A DNA stretch of 64,000 nt from Begonia masoniana (GCA_022432975.1 CM039514.1:8601519-8665518); one strand, 5' to 3'; positions 45,809 through 57,680 are shown, counted from the stretch's first letter. Notes: a model not told the origin generated them from the sequence alone. Program-made: numbers and translations.

Positions 45809-45853
45809 GTGAACAAAGTTCAAGGATGGAGCTCGGCTTGCTAAGGACGTCAA
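45809..45853 (+). other. 45-nt exon-like cassette
   Basis: GTGAACAAAGTTCAAGGATG to GGACGTCAA, preceded by GGCTTAG and followed by GTAAGTCTTCGTGAC. It is the same length as the cassettes at 6709 and 26,050. Confidence 0.55.
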
Positions 45854-46107
45854 GTAAGTCTTCGTGACTTGTTTGGCCGATTTGGCCTACACCATAAGAA
45901 AGTTTATCGATTGAGGATTTGATGATTTTGGTTGTTTGGGCGTAAATAGGCTGGGTAGTTAGGTTTTGTTGAGTTATCGATGTTGTATTGTTTAATGTAT
46001 TGTTTCAATGTCTTTTATATCGTTATAGCATCGTACACGTCCATGCATCGCGTTTTCTAAAATAGCATGAAAAAATAAACTTCCACATTTGTTTTCATAA
46101 AAGATAT

Positions 46108-46445
46108 GAACGCACGTAATCCCGGTCATGTCGGGGTGGGATTCAGACATGGTTGTCCTATAGGTGAAGCATGTTTTCCCCCCGGTAGATGGAAAGGACT
46201 GTCACACCGCAAGATATGCCCTCTCCATCTGGTGAATGAACCACCGGTGACACCTCTCGTATGTAACTAAAGAATGAAAATGAATGTACGTAATCCCAGT
46301 CATGTCGGGGTGAGGTTCAGACATGGCTGTCTTATAGGTGAAGCATGTTTTTCTCCTGGTAGATGTAAAGAGCTGTCACACCGTAAGACGTGCCCTTTCC
46401 ATCTGGTGAATGAACCCCCGGTTACACCTCCTGTTATGTAACTAA
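46108..46445 (+). repeat. Tandem duplication in LTR intron-like region
   Basis: Two diverged copies of about 170 bp occur, each reading GTCATGTCGGGGTG, AGACATGG, TAGGTGAAGCATG and CCATCTGGTGAATGAAC. A single related module lies at about 7030-7160 and 26,440-26,590 in the other LTRs. Confidence 0.85.
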
Positions 46446-47340
46446 ATGAATAAAATGTCTGCATGATTTTCTGAACAGCATATACATAGCATGCATTTGC
46501 ATTTACGTAGATTTACTGAGCCTTTAGTTCATAGAATGTCTCTATGGTGTAGGTGATCTCGAAGAAGGTGATGATGATGTTCCTCCGCAAAATGAACAAA
46601 CTGGTTGAAGAGGAATGCCCGTGGGAGTGCGCTGTGTAGTCGGTGCGAATTTTGACTCGTGGGAGCAAATGGCTAAGTATTTTGAGATTTTGGGTATATA
46701 ATGGGCTCATGGGTGATTAACTAGAAAAATGTATAGATAACTCATTTTAGGGTGCTTGGTAACTAGATAATGGATTTATGGTATTTTGATATGGGGCACA
46801 TGTAACGCCCCGAGTTGTCTGAACCCGGTTCGCTACTCATTACTTGACCATGACTAAGAAATTTCGGATAAATTTAAAACTTCATTCGACATACAAAATT
46901 TGACGTTTACTAAACGTTCAAAACATTTGAAAACTTTGCAGCGGAAAAATTATTTAAGACTACAATGGGATTAAACTAGCGGTGAAAATAGTGTTGGAAA
47001 GATTAATGGAAATATTTCAAGTGTCCGGTCAAAAGAATTAAGGTTTTAAGTGATGGACTACTCAAGGAATTACAAAAGTCGAATTCATCTGCCGACGACA
47101 AAGTCAACAGAAGAAGCAGAAGTAGAAAACCAAGGCTTCTGCCGATGACGTCTACCCGACTTCACCCACAACCTCATCTGACGAAGACGTCGTGAGGAAC
47201 TCATACACCACTCATATGCCGATGAAGTCAACATAATTAATCTGCGGATGAAGTCAGCGAATTTCATCTTCAATAGAAAAACACACGACACTCTCACGAT
47301 AACAACAATATGACTCCTTCCGATAGAATTAAAACATACC

Positions 47341-48995
47341 TACATCTTCCGATTCACTAAACGACAAAACAGATTACTCTACATCTTCCGATTCACTAAA
47401 CGACAAAACAGATTACTCTACATCTTCCGATTCACTAAACGACAAAACAGATTACTCTACATCTTCCGATTCACTAAACGACAAAACAGATTACTCTACA
47501 TCTTCCGATTCACTAACGACAAAACAGATTACTCTACATCTTCCGATTCACTAAACGACAAAACAGATTACTCTACATCTTCCGATTCACTAAACGACAA
47601 AACAGATTACTCTACATCTTCCGATCACTAAACGACAAAACAGATTACTCTACATCTTCCGATTCACTAAACGACAAAACAGATTACTCTACATCTTCCG
47701 ATCACTAAACGACAAAACAGATTACTCTACATCTTCCGATCACTAAACGACAAAACAGATTACTCTACATCTTCCGATCACTAAACGACAAAACAGATTA
47801 CTCTACATCTTCCGATCACTAAACGACAAAACAGATTACTCTACATCTTCCGATCACTAAACGACAAAACAGATTACTCTACATCTTCCGATCACTAAAC
47901 GACAAAACAGATTACTCTACATCTTCCGATTCACTAAACGACAAAACAGATTACTCTACATCTTCCGATTCACTAAACGACAAAACAGATTACTCTACAT
48001 CTTCCGATCACTAAACGACAAAACAGATTACTCTACATCTTCCGATTCACTAAACGACAAAACAGATTACTCTACATCTTCCGATCACTAAACGACAAAA
48101 CAGATTACTCTACATCTTCCGATCACTAAACGACAAAACAGATTACTCTACATCTTCCGATCACTAAACGACAAAACAGATTACTCTACATCTTCCGATC
48201 ACTAAACGACAAAACAGATTACTCTACATCTTCCGATTCACTAAACGACAAAACAGATTACTCTACATCTTCCGATCACTAAACGACAAAACAGATTACT
48301 CTACATCTTCCGATTCACTAAACGACAAAACAGATTACTCTACATCTTCCGATTCACTAAACGACAAAACAGATTACTCTACATCTTCCGATCACTAAAC
48401 GACAAAACAGATTACTCTACATCTTCCGATCACTAAACGACAAAACAGATTACTCTACATCTTCCGATCACTAAACGACAAAACAGATTACTCTACATCT
48501 TCCGATTCACTAAACGACAAAACAGATTACTCTACATCTTCCGATCACTAAACGACAAAACAGATTACTCTACATCTTCCGATCACTAAACGACAAAACA
48601 GATTACTCTACATCTTCCGATTCACTAAACGACAAAACAGATTACTCTACATCTTCCGATTCACTAAACGACAAAACAGATTACTCTACATCTTCCGATC
48701 ACTAAACGACAAAACAGATTACTCTACATCTTCCGATTCACTAAACGACAAAACAGATTACTCTACATCTTCCGATCACTAAACGACAAAACAGATTACT
48801 CTACATCTTCCGATTCACTAAACGACAAAACAGATTACTCTACATCTTCCGATTCACTAAACGACAAAACAGATTACTCTACATCTTCCGATCACTAAAC
48901 GACAAAACAGATTACTCTACATCTTCCGATTCACTAAACGACAAAACAGATTACTCTACATCTTCCGATCACTAAACGACAAAACAGATTACTCT
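47341..48995 (-). repeat. 43-unit tandem array, 38/39-bp unit
   Basis: Each unit contains TTCCGATCACTAAACGACAA then AACAGATTACTCTACATC; about half carry an extra T (GATTCACT, 39 bp). There are no spacers. The two unit types are interspersed, and one unit near 47,513 lacks two A. The partner LTR has only about five units, all of the 39-bp type. Confidence 0.97.
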
Positions 48996-49256
48996 ACATC
49001 TGTAGCCAACATGCTAAACGCCCCCAATCAGTTACCATGCACAGCCTGAAATGCTCTCCTCCAACGTCCACTATCCTTATCAACACGAAAGGGGACACAC
49101 CTGCTAAACTTCTTCACCGTACATCACAAAATCATATTAGCCTAAGCTTAAGTAAGTAAGCAGTATATGAATGAAGTAAAATGCTGAACTTATACTCCTA
49201 AATATGCAGTTTCTATTTTTCTCATCTCAGTGGCATACGTATTCGTTCATAACATG

Positions 49257-49440
49257 ATCTGATCCCATGGTTCCCTTGGGAGTGGGATCAATTCTCCCAA
49301 TGTCTACATCCTCCTACTTAATTAAGGGGCAGATGAATTCCCTTAACACTTGATCTGATCCCATGTTTCCCTTGGGAGTGGGATCAATTCTCCCAATGTC
49401 TAAATCCCTTCATAAGTTAAGGGGTGGATTAGTTCCCTTA
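49257..49440 (-). repeat. Duplicated GATCTGATCCCATG module in LTR
   Basis: Two copies of about 90 bp (TTGATCTGATCCCATG..AGTGGGATCAATTCTCCC) lie in the second intron-like region. GGGATCAATTC and GATCCCA make internal inverted repeats. The pair occurs again at 56,287-56,470 in the 5' LTR. Confidence 0.85.
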
Positions 49441-49605
49441 ATAGCTTGTCTGTCGCATACTGTTCATACCTTACCATTTCTTACATGAAATTCATTTTCG
49501 TAACTTTTAACAAAACATGATGCATGGACAATAGAAACATTCAAGCATACATAAACCTACTGTTTTGTGATGTAGGCCCGAAGGCACAAGCAATACTTTA
49601 CTTAC

Positions 49606-49656
49606 CTGGCTCCTGGAAATCTGTCTGGTTGCTAGCTACTTCGGAGGTCTGTTCAC
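49606..49656 (-). other. 51-nt exon-like cassette (Gypsy-2 3' LTR)
   Basis: Minus strand: GAACTTAG precedes GTGAACAGACCTCCGAAG, and the cassette ends CAGGAGCCAG before GTAAGTAAAG. An identical cassette is at 56,636-56,686. The open frame on the plus strand across this region is a shadow. Confidence 0.55.
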
Positions 49657-50175
49657 CTAAGTTCATACAGAATATAAATCAAGACTTCACTAAACCTTTC
49701 AAAATATCAAACAGCGGTTCGAGAAATCTAGTTAGAAACTCTACTACCCGAGCATTCCTACTTATCGCTAAAACCCGAATCTACACTCAATCTCAGCATC
49801 CTCAAAATCCTCACATTGCAATCCTCCAGGCATTTCACCACTATACCACAAGAGAAATAAGGAAAAGAAACTTACCTAAGTCGAAGGAGAACCGAGCGAG
49901 GAGAATCGCCTAGAGAGCTCGGCTGCTTGAGCTGAAAAATCGAGAGTGAAATGAGCATTGACGGCTATACCTCATTTACTCTTTCCTTAAATACGTTATC
50001 CACAATATAAATTGACAATTACCCTTATGCCCTCACTAGTTACTCATTAACCTAATTGCTATTTCTCCCTATTTCATTCTATAAAATTCACACTTAGAAG
50101 ATTAATTGGTTATTTTAATTCTAATAAACCGGGTGTTACAATCTACCCTCCTTAAAAGAATTTTGTCCTCAAAAT

Positions 50176-53100
50176 TCAGTACCTAAACAATCTTGGATGC
50201 TGGTCCATCATGTCTTGCTGGCGTTCCCATGTTGCTTCCTCTGTATTCTGATTGTGCCACAAGACTTTTACCAATGGTACCTCCTTGTTGCGTAATACCT
50301 TTACTGCAAAATCTAAAATCTTTACTGGCTTTTCTTCATAGGTAAGTGTAGGTTGAATTTCAATGCTTTGCTGTTCGACAACTTGAGCTGGATCCCGCAC
50401 ACACTTCTTTAACATAGAGACATGAAACACGTTATGTATTCCTCCCATAGAGGCTGGTAGCTGTAACTGATAAGCTGTTTTCCCGATCTTCTTCAGAATT
50501 GGGAACGGTCCAATAAATCTAGGATTTAGTTTGCCCCTCTTTCCAAACCTCACAACTCCTTTGAATGGTGATATCTTAAGAAAAACTTCATCCTCTACTT
50601 CAAATTCCAGTTCTCTTCTCCTCTTGTCTGCATAGCTTTTCTGTCGGCTTTGAGCTGTCAAAATTTTCTGTCGGATGAGGGCAATCTTCTCCACTGTTTG
50701 CTGCACGATATCAGGACCTAGTAGTTGTGCTTCACCAACTTCATCCCAGTACAACGGTGATCTGCATTTTCGTCCATATAATGCCTCATACGGTGCCATT
50801 CCTATTGTCGCCTGAAAACTGTTGTTGTAAGAGAACTCTACCAATGGTAAATACTTACTCCAAGATCCTTGAAAATCTAATATGCACGCTCGGAGCATAT
50901 CCTCTAAGGTCTGAATAGTTCTCTCGGATTGTCCATCTGTTTGAGGGTGAAAGGCTGTGCTGAAGTTAAGTTGCGTTCCCATAGCCTTATGCAAACTTTT
51001 CCAAAACTTAGATGTAAATCTAGAGTCTCGGTCTGAAACTATAGTGCTTGGAACTCCATGTAATCTAATGATCTCTTGCACATACAACTCAGCAAGTTGA
51101 TCCATCGAATATGTTATCTTTATCGGCAGGAAATGGGTGGATTTGGTCAAACGGTCAACTATTACCCAAATTGCATCATGTCCTTTTGTTGTTCTAGGCA
51201 ATCCTGTAACAAATCCATTGCCACTTGATCCCACTTCCATTCCGGAACCGGTAGGGGTTGTAATGTTCCTGCAGGTCTTTGATGTTCAGCCTTAATCTGT
51301 TGGCAGACCAAACATGACTCCACATGCTTCGCCACACATCTTTTCATACCTGGCCACCAAAAATGCTGTTTGAGATCTCTGTACATCTTGGTACTTCCAG
51401 GGTGGACAGAGAACCTGGAAGAGTGTGCCTCAGAAAGAATTTCCTTTCTAAGTTCGGTATCAGCTGGAACAAACCATCTATTTCTAAACTTAAGGACCCC
51501 ATCGGTAGAATGGTTAAAATCTGACTTGTCCGTAGAATCCATGTTTGACTTGTACTTGCTACACTCGTCATCAGTTATCTGAGCTTCCTTTATTTTCTCT
51601 AGAATGGTAGGCTTTAAAGTTATGGCTGAAAGTATGGCTGTCACATCAGTTACTGCTTCTAGATTAAACTTTTGGAATTCTGACTCTAGAGTTAATGGCA
51701 TACTGAAATTCATAGGTGGGGTTGATGTTGTTACTCTACTCAAGGCATCTGCCACAACATTTGCCTTACCAGGGTGGTACTTAATCTCAAGGTCATAGTC
51801 TTTTACAAATTCCAACCATCTACGTTGCCTCATGTTTAGTTCCTTCTGTGTGAAAATGTACTTCAGGCTCTTATGGTCGGAAAATATTTCACAAGATTGT
51901 CCATACAAATAATGTCTCCAAATTTTAAGTGCAAATACCACAGCAGCTAATTCTAAGTCATGTGTAGGGTAATTCTTCTCATGAGTTTTCAACTGTCTGG
52001 AAGCATAGGCTATCACTTTCCTTCTTGCATCAAGACACAGCCAAGACCAATCTTGGATGCATCACAATAAATACTAAATTTACCATTCTCAGCAGGAAGG
52101 GTCAGGATTGGAGTATTGGTCAGTTTCTGTTTCAAGGCTTGGAAACTATGCTCACATTCATCGGTCCATAAGTACTTCACATTTTTTCTTGTTAACTTAG
52201 TAAGAGGTGTAGCAATCTTTGAAAATCCTTCAATGAACTTTCTATAATACCCTGCTAATCCAAGAAAACTTCTAATATCAGTAGCATTCTTCGGTTGGGG
52301 CCATTCCTGAACTGCTTGAACCTTGGCTGGATCGACCGATATTCCATCTCCAGAGATCACATGACCCAGAAAGTGAACTCTATCCACCAAAACTCACACT
52401 TGGAGAACTTAGCATAAAGCTGGTGCTGCTTAAGTACTCCTAACACCAAATTCAAGTGCCTAGCATGATCCTCCTTAGTTCTAGAATAGATCAGAATGTC
52501 GTCTATGAATACAATAACAAACTTGTCCAAATACTCGTGAAACACCCTATTCATAAGGTCCATGAATGCTGCTGGTGCATTTGTCAAACCAAAAGACATA
52601 ACCAAAAACTCATAATGCCCATACCTTGTGCGAAAGGCAGTCTTTGGGATATCTTCAGATTTAACCTTCAACTGATAATAACCAGACCTTAAGTCAATCT
52701 TAGAGAAAACTCTTGCACCATTGAGCTGGTCAAATAAATCATCAATCCTAGGCAGGGGATACTTGTTTTTGATGGTCAGCTTGTTTAATTCTCTATAGTC
52801 TATGCACATACGCATCGATCCATCTTTCTTCTTGACAAAGAGGACAGGTGCACCCCACGGTGAGAAGCTAGGGCGTATGAATCCCTTCTCCAACAAGTCC
52901 TCCAACTGTTTCTTTAACTCCTTAAGTTCTGTTGGTGCTAGTCTATATGGATTTTTAGACACAGGTTCTGCTCCAGGGTAGACATCTACAACAAACTCAA
53001 TTTCTCTATCCGGTGGCAAACTGGGAAGGTCATCCAGAAACACTTCTGGAAAGTCTTGGACAGCAAGGATATTTTGAGGAGTTGCCTTACCTACAAGTTG

Positions 53101-53376
53101 TGTATCTAGAACACATGCCAAGAAGCACAAGTACTCCTTGCATGGTGAAGGTCTAAAATTTAAAGAAGTCATAACAGACATTTCCTTACTCTTCTCTGAA
53201 GCTTGGAAGGTATGTTTCAAACCACCAGGGGGTTGGAAACTAACTATCCCAGTCCTACAATCAATTATGGCGTGGTGTTTGAACAACCAATCCATTCCTA
53301 AGATTACATCAAATCCCATTATATCCATAACAATTAAATCAGCAGATAGATTTTGTCCCCTACTAATACCATGCAA
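50176..53376 (-). pseudogene. Gypsy-2 pol (RT, RNase H, integrase, chromodomain) with single-base frameshifts
   Basis: In minus-strand order: the protease end [19 protein letters not shown] motifs [33 protein letters not shown] and [12 protein letters not shown]; RNase [13 protein letters not shown] and [11 protein letters not shown]; integrase [43 protein letters not shown] and [10 protein letters not shown]; chromodomain-like [16 protein letters not shown]. There are no in-frame nonsense codons. The frame changes near 53,350, 52,385, 52,015 and 51,220, each at a short run of identical bases. The pol is otherwise complete and well conserved. Either it is just inactivated or the indels are assembly errors. 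Confidence 0.93.
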
Positions 53377-54698
53377 TCATGCAACACTTGGTTGGAATGT
53401 AAATGTTCACCAGAGGGTAAAGCAACATTGAATACATGCCTAGAAGGTGTGGATTGTACTTCTAATTTATCAGCAAAAGCAGACGCAACAAAAGAATGGG
53501 TTGCTCCTGAATCTAGCAAGGTAAAAGCAGGCATAGAATTAACCAATATAGTACCTGACACAACAGCGGGCTGGTCCTCTTCGCCCGACTCCATCATGGA
53601 AAATATTCTCGGTTTTATCTTAGCAGGGCCACTCTTCAACGTTGGGCAGTCTCTGATGACGTGGCCAGTCTTATTACAGTTGAAACATCGAAGGACCCTG
53701 GGCTTCGGGCAATCCTTAAACGAATGCCCAAACTCCTCACAATTATAACACTTACCAGTCCCAAACTTACACTCGCCCGGGTGGCTCTTCATACATTTCA
53801 TGCACTGAGGAAACTTCTTGGTGTCCGGTACCTTCTTTCCAGAACCTTGGCCACTCTGACCATCAGCGGGTCTCTTTATTCCCCTCTGTTGGTGGGGCTG
53901 GAAGAACTTTCGCGGGGCTTCCTTTGGTCCAGCACACTTCATTTCAGCTTCTTCTGCCTCCAATGCAGTAGACACTACTTCGCTGAATGACAAGCCTTTA
54001 ATGCCTGAGTACTTCACTCCTCTGTAAATCTCTGGCTTTAGACCTTGCAGGTATTGAAACACTTTATCCTCATTTCTATGGACGAGGTATCCAGCAAACC
54101 TTGACAGAGACTCGAATTGCCTATTGTACTCTGCCACAGACCCAGTCTGCTTCAAGCTAAAAAACTCAGCCTTCTTTGCGTTCTGGACAGTGGTGCTAAA
54201 ATATTTCTCATAGAAGACTTCCTTGAATTGCGACCAGGACATGGTTGCAATATCGGTGGTGATCTCCAGCGACTCCCACCAAAGTTGTGCATCCCCTGCT
54301 AGATGAAACGTTGCCAAAATGACCTTCTCCCTTTCCCCAACATTGGCACACCTGAACATGCTCTCTATCTTTCGAAGCCATTCCTCAGCAACAATCGGGT
54401 TAGATGACTTTCCATCAAATGTGGGCGGTTGCAGCCTACGAAATCTATCCCCTGAATGCTCATTGACGTGACCTGAATTGGCACTTCCTTGTGTTTCCCG
54501 ACTCAATAACACACCTAATTGGTCAGATTGCTGTCGCACAATATCTGTCTGCTGACGCATCAACTCCGTCAGCTGTCTAATTACACTTGAATCTTCTTCA
54601 TTCCTCAAGTTTGGCATCTCCCTAGGTACTCTTGGTCTCCCTGGTCGTCTAGCCATTTGTCTAAGGTTCTGCACAAAGTTATCTATACTCATAAACAT
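53334..54698 (-). CDS. Gypsy-2 gag with protease start
   Basis: It has about 450 codons. The gag core includes [16 protein letters not shown] and [11 protein letters not shown]. Two CCHC knuckles follow, [14 protein letters not shown] and [14 protein letters not shown], then the protease motif [11 protein letters not shown]. The first ATG of the open frame is at or just below 54,698, after the primer site at 54,797. It would form the capsid. The frame continues into pol after a shift near 53,350. Confidence 0.9.
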   Translation of the reverse strand: MFMSIDNFVQNLRQMARRPGRPRVPREMPNLRNEEDSSVIRQLTELMRQQTDIVRQQSDQLGVLLSRETQGSANSGHVNEHSGDRFRRLQPPTFDGKSSNPIVAEEWLRKIESMFRCANVGEREKVILATFHLAGDAQLWWESLEITTDIATMSWSQFKEVFYEKYFSTTVQNAKKAEFFSLKQTGSVAEYNRQFESLSRFAGYLVHRNEDKVFQYLQGLKPEIYRGVKYSGIKGLSFSEVVSTALEAEEAEMKCAGPKEAPRKFFQPHQQRGIKRPADGQSGQGSGKKVPDTKKFPQCMKCMKSHPGECKFGTGKCYNCEEFGHSFKDCPKPRVLRCFNCNKTGHVIRDCPTLKSGPAKIKPRIFSMMESGEEDQPAVVSGTILVNSMPAFTLLDSGATHSFVASAFADKLEVQSTPSRHVFNVALPSGEHLHSNQVLHDCMVLVGDKIYLLI

Positions 54699-55099
54699 CT
54701 TATAACTGAAGCTAACATAAACACTTACAGTTGTTGGAGTACTTTCATGCGACGGTTGGCACTGATGAGTAATCTTTTGAACGGTTTAACTGAATGTCTC
54801 TGATACCATACTGTAACGCCCCGAGTTGTCTGAACCCGGTTCGCTACTCATTACTTGACCATGACTAAGAAATTTCGGATAAATTTAAAACTTCATTCGA
54901 CATACAAAATTTGACGTTTACTAAACGTTCAAAACATTTGAAAACTTTGTAGCGGAAAAATTATTTAAGACTACAATGGGATTAAACTAGCGGTGAAAAT
55001 AGTGTTGGAAAGATTAATGGAAATATTTCAAGTGTCCGGTCAAAAGAATTAAGGTTTTAAGTGATGGACTACTCAAGGAATTACAAAAGTCGAATTCAT

Positions 55100-55700
55100 C
55101 TGCCGACGACAAAGTCAACAGAAGAAGCAGAAGTAGAAAACCAAAGGCTTCTGCCGATGACGTCTACCCGACTTCACCCACAACTTCATCTGCCGAAGAA
55201 GTCGTGAGAACTTCATACACCACTTCATCTGCCGATGAAGTCAACATAACTTCATCTGCCGATGAAGTCAGCGCAATTTCATCTCTCAATAGATAAACAC
55301 ACGACATCTTCCGATAACAACAATATGACTCCTTCCGATAGAATTAAAACATACACTACATCTTCCGATTCACTAAACGACAAACAGATTACTCTACATC
55401 TTCCGATTCACTAAACGACAAAACAGATTACTCTACATCTTCCGATTCACTAAACGACAAAACAGATTACTCTACATCTTCCGATTCACTAAACGACAAA
55501 ACAGATTACTCTACATCTTCCGATTCACTAAACGACAAACAGATTACTCTACATCTTCCGATTCACTACTCGACGACTTAATACTCTACACCTTCCGATC
55601 GAATAGACTACATTTGCCGACACGTGCTTCTCACATGACTCCTTAAGGCATTTGCCGATAGACTTCCATCTTCCGACAGACTGACACACCACATCTACCG
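55100..55700 (-). repeat. Hairpin and 39-bp repeat block of Gypsy-2 5' LTR
   Basis: CTTCATCTGCCGATGAAG hairpins (7-bp stem) repeat at about 55,190-55,270, then five units of the 39-bp repeat and a decayed sixth (55,358-55,585), then scattered CTTCCGATAGAC words. This appears to be the unexpanded state of 47,080-49,000. Confidence 0.9.
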
Positions 55701-56635
55701 ATAGACTTCCTTCTTCCGATAGACATCAACACGATTTCCTTCCACAGAACGCAATAAACCTCTACACATATCCACTGATACAAAAATTATTTAATTCCTA
55801 CCAATGGACTAAACAACCTGTCTATAACCCGAGAAAGCTTCGACTATCTAACAGACTTAAAACATTTTACCAAAAATCCATTCATAACACTCCAAGTCAT
55901 TGTATTGATCAAATTCAGTAAAAACATGAAAATCAGAAATTCTCGAAAACAAAGTCAAATAGCTGTAATCTCATTTACTAAAAACTTCATATACTCGATT
56001 AAATCATTATCCACTAAACCTCCACATCTGTAGACAACATGCTAAACCGCCCCATCAGTTACCATGCCGAAGCCTGAATGCTCTCCTCCAACGTCCACTA
56101 TTCCTCAACACGAACAGGAGACACACCTGCTAACACTTCTTCACCTACATCACAAAACTCATCTATTAGCCTAATGCTAAGTAAGTAAAGCAGTATATGA
56201 ATGAAGTAAAATGCTGAACTTATACTCCTAAATATGCAGTTTCTATTTTTCTCATCTCAGTGGCATACACATTCGTTCATAACATGATCTGATCCCATGG
56301 TTCCCTTGGGAGTGGGATCAATTCTCCCAATGTCTACATCCTCTTACTTAATTAAGGGGCAGATGAATTCCCTTAACACTTGATCTGATCCCATGTTTCC
56401 CTTGGGAGTGGGATCAATTCTCCCAATGTCTAAATCCCTTCATAAGTTAAGGGGTGGATTAGTTCCCTTAATAGCTTGTCTGTCGCATACTGTTCATACC
56501 TTACCATTTCTTACATGAAATTCATTTTCGTAACTTTTAACAAAACATGATGCATGGACAATAGAAACATTCAAGCATACATAAACCTACTGTTTTGTGA
56601 TGTAGGCCCGAAGGCACAAGCAATACTTTACTTAC

Positions 56636-56686
56636 CTGGCTCCTGGAAATCTGTCTGGTTGCTAGCTACTTCGGAGGTCTGTTCAC
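56636..56686 (-). other. 51-nt exon-like cassette (Gypsy-2 5' LTR)
   Basis: Identical to 49,606-49,656. In this LTR all flanking sites are intact: donor at 56,905, cassette acceptor and donor, and final acceptor at 56,145. Because this is the promoter-bearing 5' LTR, it is the copy that would be transcribed. Confidence 0.55.
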
Positions 56687-57418
56687 CTAAGTTCATACAG
56701 AATATAAATCAAGGCTTCACTAAACCTTTCAAAATATCAAACAGCGGTTCGAGAAATCTAGTTAGAAACTCTACTACCCGAGCATTCCTACTTATCGCTA
56801 AAACCCGAATCTACACTCAATCTCAGCATCCTCAAAATCCTCACATTGCAATCCTCCAGGCATTTCACCACTATACCACAAGAGAAATAAGGAAAAGAAA
56901 CTTACCTAAGTCGAAGGAGAACCGAGCGAGGAGAATCGCCTAGAGAGCTCGGCTGCTTGAGCTGAAAAATCGAGAGTGAAATGAGCATTGACGGCTATAC
57001 CTCATTTACTCTTTCCTTAAATACGTTATCCACAATATAAATTGACAATTACCCTTATGCCCTCACTTAGTTACTCATTAACCTAATTGCTATTTCTCCC
57101 TATTTCATTCTATAAAATTCACACTTAGAAGATTAATTGGTTATTTTAATTCTAATAAACCGGGTGTTACAGCACATATGTTTTGGGGATATACAGATGT
57201 ATAGGATTAAGTTAGAAGTACTATAAACAGGTTTAAAACGTTTGGTATGGAAAAAGTTAGAGATTTAATGAAAGTTTTATGTATATGTTTTCTGGATGAT
57301 TTGGGCAGATGATTTTGGTTTGATGATAAGTGTAGAGTTATGCTGCTCATTTTCATATAGAAGTGGTCGATTGGGTGTTTAGATATTCGATAGAAAGTTA
57401 AGTGTACTAGCAGGGGCA

Positions 57419-57680
57419 ATGTCGACCGATTTTAACGTGAATCGGTCAGGGTTGTCGACCCCAGCATATTGGAATCTTTTTATAAATTTTCAGTTAAGTG
57501 TTCATTACTGAGGCCACGTCAACCGATCTCATTACAGAGGCCACGTCAACCGATTTTAGTCAGTGTTGACCATTGAATGATTTTAGTCAGTGTTGACGTC
57601 GAACATTTAGCGAAAAGTGTTCGGTCAAAGACGTCAACCATTTAGCGAAAAGAGTTCGGTCGAGGATGTCGACCAAAACT
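57419..57680. repeat. GTCGACC / GTCAACCGAT hairpin array
   Basis: GACCGATT..AATCGGTC (57,425-57,446) and GAACATTTAGCGAAAAGTGTTC (57,600-57,621) are hairpins. GGCCACGTCAACCGAT occurs twice and TTTAGTCAGTGTTGAC twice. The array is about 190 bp before the LTR end, as in the sister LTRs. Confidence 0.82.

Larger units (their letters stand above)
46801..50140 (-). mobile_element. Gypsy-2 3' LTR (3.34 kb, expanded)
   Basis: It is 980 bp longer than the 5' LTR because of the 43-unit array, despite lacking about 450 bp present at 55,590-56,030 in the partner. Flanks of the array (47,080-47,340 and 49,000-49,170) show many one-base differences from the partner, while the rest matches. Confidence 0.93.
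46801..57171 (-). mobile_element. Gypsy-2, young near-complete chromovirus, target duplication GCACA
   Basis: LTRs are 46,801-50,140 (3') and 54,812-57,171 (5'). GCACA flanks both sides (46,796-46,800; 57,172-57,176). The primer site is at 54,797-54,808 and the polypurine tract AAGGAGGGTAGAT at 50,141-50,155, both minus. Outside the array region the LTRs are almost identical (a few differences over 940 bp). It is the innermost and therefore the youngest layer here. Confidence 0.95.
54812..57171 (-). mobile_element. Gypsy-2 5' LTR (2.36 kb)
   Basis: Minus strand: TGTAACACCCGGTTTATTAG to GGGGCGTTACA. A TATA-like GTATTTAAGG is at about 57,015, and donor CTTAG/GTAAG at 56,905/56,906. The cassette is 56,636-56,686 and the acceptor ATGTAG is at 56,145. 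The motif arrays follow at 55,100-55,700. Confidence 0.95.

Noticed and set aside
47341..48995. CRISPR-like or centromeric satellite array
   Set aside because: Units are contiguous without spacers, lie inside one LTR and have a short counterpart in the partner LTR, so this is an LTR minisatellite in a plant genome.
49524..49913. 129-codon open frame, repeated at 56,554-56,943
   Set aside because: It is duplicated only because both LTRs are identical there. It is antisense to the element, has no protein features and covers the cassette region.
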